Positions 14,724 through 18,279 of a stretch of 18,279 bases of DNA are shown piece after piece. The stretch is taken from positions 1-18,279 of the forward strand of contig CAJTXH010000048.1 in NCBI GenBank assembly GCA_910580005.1. Direction: 5' to 3'. The notes under the pieces were generated by a model that made no database searches, was not told the origin of the DNA, and saw only the letters and a list, made by a program, of their open reading frames with translations. The translations under genes and the position numbers were made by a program. Each line of letters starts with the position of its first letter. Position 1 is the stretch's first letter. Origin of the DNA: an uncultured Lachnospiraceae bacterium. GTDB lineage: Bacteria > Bacillota > Clostridia > Lachnospirales > Lachnospiraceae.

Positions 14724-15137
14724 ATGGCTGTAGTTGAAGAGTTAATCCGTAAGGAGGAGGACGGGACATTAAGTTTTGGGAATTTTGAACTTGATACCAA
14801 AAAGAAACTTTCTGACTTTGAATTTGAAGGAGACTTATATAAGGTCAAGACTTTTAAAGAAATTACAAAGCTTGAGAAAAATGGTCTTTTTGTGTATGAA
14901 TCTGTACCAGGGACAGTTGTTACCCATATGAAGGCAGATGGCGCAGGTATACAGTTTATGGCAGAGGGGCTGGAAGATACATCTGTCACCCTTGAACTTG
15001 AACCTGAGAAAGAATATGAGGTATTTATAGGAGGGGTTAATGCAGGCAGGATGAAAACCAACCTTGGCGGCAAGCTTGTTTTAAGCATTGAGGTTGACCC
15101 AGGACAGGTTAAAGAGGTCAGGGTGGTTAAATTATAG
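14724..15137 (+). CDS. Conserved Lachnospiraceae-type protein, function unknown
   Basis: The 137-residue product is soluble and acidic and lacks a signal peptide. It begins MAVVEELIRKEEDGTLSFGN, has LYKVKTFKEITKLEKNG (about 38-54) and YESVPGTVV (about 58-66), and ends in a beta-rich half with NAGRMKTNLGGKLVLSIEV. I recall near-identical proteins in Lachnospiraceae carried under the label endosialidase. Its size and sequence do not support a sialidase, so I would not use that name. The AAGGAGGAG binding site (14711-14719) is strong. radA begins one base after its stop, so the two are cotranscribed. Confidence 0.8.
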   Translation: MAVVEELIRKEEDGTLSFGNFELDTKKKLSDFEFEGDLYKVKTFKEITKLEKNGLFVYESVPGTVVTHMKADGAGIQFMAEGLEDTSVTLELEPEKEYEVFIGGVNAGRMKTNLGGKLVLSIEVDPGQVKEVRVVKL

Positions 15138-15138
15138 T

Positions 15139-16524
15139 ATGGCTAAGGCAAAGAAAAAGGCAGTTTTCTTTTGCAAGGAGTGTGGTTATGAATCACCAAA
15201 ATGGCTTGGCCAGTGCCCGGTATGCCATGAATGGGATTCATTTACAGAAGCGCCGCCAGCAGCAAAGTATCTTCCAGATAGCATAAAAGGACCTGTGTCT
15301 GGCATGACACGCAATATTCCTGCAAGGCTTAATGAAGTCAAAGCAGGTGAGGAAGAAAGGACAGTAACAGGCATAGGGGAACTTGACAGGGTTCTAGGAG
15401 GAGGCATTGTTGCTGGCTCGCTTGTCCTTGTCGGGGGTGACCCAGGCATTGGCAAATCTACCCTTCTTCTGCAAATGTGCAGGCAGTTATCAGCAGGCGG
15501 GCATAAGATACTTTATGTATCCGGGGAAGAATCCCCTAAGCAGATAAAAATGAGGGCAGAAAGGCTCGGAAGCTTTAACAGCAACCTGTACATATTATGT
15601 GAGACGGACCTTGGCGCAGTTTCATCTGCTATTACAGAGATGAAGCCTGGCATGGTAATAATTGATTCGATACAGACAATGTACAGTGAGGAAGCAGGGC
15701 AGGCTCCTGGAAGCCAGGGGCAGGTAAGGGAAGCAACAGGTGTCCTTATGAAACTTGCTAAAAACCTGCATATATCTATATTTATTGTAGGCCATGTAAC
15801 AAAAGAAGGTGTAGTAGCAGGTCCACGCATGTTAGAACATATGGTAGATACAGTGCTGTATTTTGAAGGTGAAGGTGGGGCTTCTTACAGGTTTCTGCGT
15901 GGTGTTAAGAACCGTTTTGGTTCAACTAATGAGATAGGTGTATTTGAAATGCGTCCAGACGGGCTTGAAGAGGTTTTAAACCCGTCTGGCTATATGCTGC
16001 AAGGCAAACCTGAAAATGAACCAGGTTCAGTAGTTACGTGTTCTATAGAGGGCACAAGGCCTATACTTGTTGAAGTACAGGCACTTGTGTGCCAGACAAA
16101 TTTCAATATGCCAAGGCGTACAGCAGCGGGCACTGACTATAACAGGGTAAACCTTTTAATGGCAGTAATAGAAAAAAGGCTTGGCATAAGGATGGGTGAT
16201 TTTGATGCTTATATTAACGTTGCAGGTGGCATGAAAATAAATGAGCCAGCACTTGATTTAGGCATTGTCGCTGCAATACTTTCAAGTTACCGTAACCAGG
16301 CATTTGACAGTAAAACTGTGTGTTTTGGGGAAGTAGGGCTTGTTGGGGAGGTCAGGGCAGTTAATTTGCCCAGCCAGCGCGTCATGGAAGCTGCAAAGCT
16401 TGGCTTTGGCCGCTGCATAATTCCAAAAGCCAACAGCCAGAAACTTGAACTGGATACCAGCAGCCTGAATGGGATGCAGGTAACAGGAGTTGGCAGTATT
16501 TATGAATTGCTGGAGGTAATTTAA
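15139..16524 (+). CDS. radA: DNA repair ATPase RadA
   Basis: RadA is a RecA-related hexameric motor that extends heteroduplex DNA in recombination and repair. The 461-residue product has a C4 zinc finger (Cys12, Cys15, Cys26 and Cys29), Walker A GDPGIGKS (100-107), the RadA-specific KNRFG motif (257-261) and a C-terminal Lon-protease-like domain with GLVGEVRAV and RCIIPKAN. The ATG at 15139 lies two bases after the previous stop. A longer frame from 15088 would overlap that gene and precede the zinc finger with unrelated residues. It follows clpC after one gene, echoing the Bacillus clpC-radA order. Confidence 0.97.
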   Translation: MAKAKKKAVFFCKECGYESPKWLGQCPVCHEWDSFTEAPPAAKYLPDSIKGPVSGMTRNIPARLNEVKAGEEERTVTGIGELDRVLGGGIVAGSLVLVGGDPGIGKSTLLLQMCRQLSAGGHKILYVSGEESPKQIKMRAERLGSFNSNLYILCETDLGAVSSAITEMKPGMVIIDSIQTMYSEEAGQAPGSQGQVREATGVLMKLAKNLHISIFIVGHVTKEGVVAGPRMLEHMVDTVLYFEGEGGASYRFLRGVKNRFGSTNEIGVFEMRPDGLEEVLNPSGYMLQGKPENEPGSVVTCSIEGTRPILVEVQALVCQTNFNMPRRTAAGTDYNRVNLLMAVIEKRLGIRMGDFDAYINVAGGMKINEPALDLGIVAAILSSYRNQAFDSKTVCFGEVGLVGEVRAVNLPSQRVMEAAKLGFGRCIIPKANSQKLELDTSSLNGMQVTGVGSIYELLEVI

Positions 16525-16880
16525 TGGGATTAAGGGAAAATGAAACGGATACTCAACACATTTTAGAGAGAATGGAAAATACCATGAATAATCTGGAGCA
16601 GATGTCATATGATTCCATAAATATTACAGACCGTCTTGTAACCCTTCTTAGTGATGCGAGGGAACATGCTGCCAAAATGACAATAGGTACAGAAGAAGAG
16701 AGGATAAAAGAATTTGACATTTTAATGGAAATTCTTAGCCGTATCCTTGACACTGCATTTATTGTAAATAATATATCACATGAACTTGAAAGGGAAACCT
16801 TATACCAGCGTGACTCCGTTGAAGCTATAAAACAGATTTTTGATTACTTCTATTCAGTGACTGATGGCATTGATTTATAA
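16524..16880 (+). CDS. Small helical protein of unknown function
   Basis: The 118-residue product is predicted almost wholly helical, acidic and soluble, with no membrane segment or signal. Regular hydrophobic spacing from residue 13 onward (ILERMENTMNNLEQM; DILMEILSRILDTAFIVNN) suggests a helical bundle or coiled coil. I recognise no family. Its ATG shares a base with the radA stop (TAATG), and GGAGGT (16512-16517) is well placed, so it is translationally coupled to radA. It occupies the position that disA, the DNA-integrity c-di-AMP cyclase, has in Bacillus, but shows no DisA motif. Confidence 0.8.
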   Translation: MGLRENETDTQHILERMENTMNNLEQMSYDSINITDRLVTLLSDAREHAAKMTIGTEEERIKEFDILMEILSRILDTAFIVNNISHELERETLYQRDSVEAIKQIFDYFYSVTDGIDL

Positions 16881-16903
16881 AAATATAAATTAATTATAAT
16901 TTT

Positions 16904-16932
16904 AAAAGGGGCGGCAGGAATGCCACCCTTTT
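16904..16932. terminator. Bidirectional terminator between convergent genes
   Basis: AAAAGGG (16904-16910) pairs with CCCTTTT (16926-16932), and GGCA (16913-16916) with TGCC (16921-16924) closes a GGAA tetraloop of GNRA type. On the plus strand the stem is followed by T-rich DNA. On the minus strand the stem itself ends in a T run. It would end both the radA transcript and that of the minus-strand methyltransferase. Confidence 0.85.
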
Positions 16933-16950
16933 ATATGTTTTTTACAATAT

Positions 16951-18096
16951 TTATAAATGCCTTGGAGGTTTTTTCCCATAATACTGGTAGAAATATGTTT
17001 TAATCATTCCATTGTAAATTTTTCGGTTTTTATCAGCTTTTTTGCCAATATATTTTTCTGCCTGTTCATAAGCAGTAATAAGGTACATTGACCATTCGTC
17101 AAGATTTCTGTATATCTGCCCAAGTTCTTTATAAAGGGAAGGAATTTCATCTGGTGCATCAAGGCGCTTTCCATATGGAGGGTTTGTTATAATAAAACCA
17201 TATTTTTTTCTATGGCTGAACTGTCCAAGTGCACGCCTCTGGAAATGTATAAGATGGTCTGCCCCTGCATTCCTTGCATTTTCCATTGCTGCCTTAATGG
17301 CATCATTGTTTATGTCATATCCTTGTATATCCATATCCAAATCATGTATTATTAAATCCTGTGCTTCATTTATAGCATTATACCACTCTTTTTTAGAGAC
17401 AATATGCGTCCAGTCCTCAGCAATAAAAGAACGGTTCATGCCAGGTGCAATATTGGCGCCGATAAGCGCTGCTTCTATAGGGAAAGTGCCACTCCCACAA
17501 AACGGGTCTGCAAGTATGCGGTCTTTATTCCAGGGCGTAAGCATAATAAGCGCAGCAGCAAGTGTTTCTGTAATTGGCGCTTTAACAACCGCTTTGCGGT
17601 ATCCACGTTTATGGAGTGATTCCCCTGATGTATCAAGCCCAATTGTAACTTCGTCTTTCATAATTGTAACACGTATAGGGAATGAAGCGCCATCTTCTTT
17701 AAACCAGCTTACATTATACCTGGATTTCAGGCGTTCAACTATGGCTTTTTTCATAATTGACTGTATATCTGACGGGCTGAAAAGCTTGCTTTTGACAGAT
17801 GTTGCCTTTGTAACCCAGAACCTGCCATTTTCAGGTATAAAATTTTCCCAGGGAACTGCTTTAGTCTTTTCAAAGAGTTCATCAAATGTTTCTGCTTTAA
17901 AACTGCCTGTTTTTAAAAGCACACGCTCTGTTGTCCTCAGAAAAATATTTGCACGGCATATTGCGCCTGAATCCCCTTCAAAAGTTACTTTACCATCTTC
18001 GACATGGGTAATAGTATACCCAAGTTTTGTAATTTCCCTTTTTAAAACTGCTTCCAGCCCAAAATGGCATGGGGCAATAAATTCATATTTATCCAT
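16951..18096 (-). CDS. ypsC: THUMP-domain class I rRNA methyltransferase (RlmL/YpsC type)
   Basis: The likely reaction is N2-methylation of a 23S rRNA guanine, by family with the N-terminal half of E. coli RlmL. The 381-residue product has the single-module length of Bacillus YpsC. The THUMP RNA-binding domain spans about 45-155. The Rossmann methyltransferase domain has DPFCGSGT (197-204) for SAM and NPPY (305-308), the catalytic motif of N-methyltransferases acting on exocyclic amines. The C-terminus KKPPRHL is basic. CCTCC at 18103-18107 is the binding site, seven bases before the start on the minus strand. A TATAAT at 18162-18157 (minus) lacks a convincing -35. Confidence 0.92.
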   Translation of the reverse strand: MDKYEFIAPCHFGLEAVLKREITKLGYTITHVEDGKVTFEGDSGAICRANIFLRTTERVLLKTGSFKAETFDELFEKTKAVPWENFIPENGRFWVTKATSVKSKLFSPSDIQSIMKKAIVERLKSRYNVSWFKEDGASFPIRVTIMKDEVTIGLDTSGESLHKRGYRKAVVKAPITETLAAALIMLTPWNKDRILADPFCGSGTFPIEAALIGANIAPGMNRSFIAEDWTHIVSKKEWYNAINEAQDLIIHDLDMDIQGYDINNDAIKAAMENARNAGADHLIHFQRRALGQFSHRKKYGFIITNPPYGKRLDAPDEIPSLYKELGQIYRNLDEWSMYLITAYEQAEKYIGKKADKNRKIYNGMIKTYFYQYYGKKPPRHL

Positions 18097-18224
18097 AACC
18101 AGCCTCCATTAAAGTATTTTATTACAATTTATATACATATCTGCTACCAGATAATTATTATACATTATTAACTGCAATAAATATAGTGTAAAAATGCAAA
18201 AATCCAAGATAAACGCACAGATAG

Positions 18225-18279
18225 GTTACTATTCACAGCTACGCTGTTCATAGTAACTAGCAGTGCTTTCAGCACTGAT
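18225..18279. repeat. Two-hairpin repeat at the window end (partial)
   Basis: GTTACTAT (18225-18232) pairs with ATAGTAAC (18250-18257), with an inner ACAGC/GCTGT-like stem. Directly after it CAGTGCT (18261-18267) pairs perfectly with AGCACTG (18271-18277) around TTC. The complement of 18252-18279 matches 1072-1099 at 22 of 28 bases. The rest of 18113-18224 is AT-rich upstream DNA in which I see no gene. Confidence 0.6.

Noticed and set aside
17297..18112. 271-residue plus-strand open frame opposite the methyltransferase
   Set aside because: It is the antisense shadow of a gene with clear THUMP, DPFCGSGT and NPPY motifs, and its translation has no family features.

Overview
The window looks like a chromosomal segment of a low-GC Gram-positive anaerobe of the Clostridia, most likely a Lachnospiraceae relative. 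The evidence is AT-rich codon use with AGG arginine codons, strong AGGAGG-type ribosome binding sites, a 137-residue protein (14724-15137) of a type I associate with Lachnospiraceae, and a secreted SH3/GH73 glucosaminidase of clostridial build. No tRNA, rRNA or CRISPR array is visible.

Layout. (1) 1-1032: what looks like the terminus of an insertion sequence abuts an AT-rich acyltransferase-3 gene that has lost its N-terminus and is also frameshifted. (2) 1033-1578: a doubtful 50-residue ORF, then a ~260-nt element that folds into one long hairpin, then a consensus promoter (TTGACA-17-TATAAT) with a dyad over its -35. (3) 1579-6773: a plus-strand run of ffh, rpsP, khpA, rimM and trmD (signal recognition particle and ribosome/tRNA maturation), continued by overlapping genes for an ApbE-type flavin transferase lipoprotein, an acylphosphatase and a DUF2752 membrane protein. 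rplS, which often follows trmD, is absent. A strong intrinsic terminator lies inside the run, between khpA and rimM. (4) 6774-12118: a second promoter, preceded by a shortened relative of the hairpin element, then a SAM methyltransferase, Hsp33 (hslO), a secreted SH3/GH73 protein and a membrane-anchored cohesin-like protein. (5) 12149-16880: clpC, the 137-residue conserved protein, radA and a 118-residue unknown. This resembles the Bacillus clpC-radA-disA neighbourhood, but ctsR, mcsA and mcsB are missing upstream and the unknown sits where disA would be. (6) 16951-18096, minus strand: a THUMP-domain RNA methyltransferase, converging on a terminator shared with region 5. (7) 18113-18279: AT-rich DNA ending in a two-hairpin repeat, distantly matched at 1072-1099.

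Most of the window is housekeeping: protein targeting, ribosome assembly, tRNA and rRNA methylation, and protein quality control (Hsp33, ClpC). The less ordinary parts are the structured repeats, the dyad at the ffh promoter, the terminator inside the operon, an Asp-to-Glu change at the catalytic position of TrmD, and a pair of surface proteins joined by the same kind of Thr-Lys-Lys-Pro hexad linker. I did not find a clearly new multi-gene system. The long-hairpin element with its promoter-proximal partner copy is the best candidate for something undescribed.
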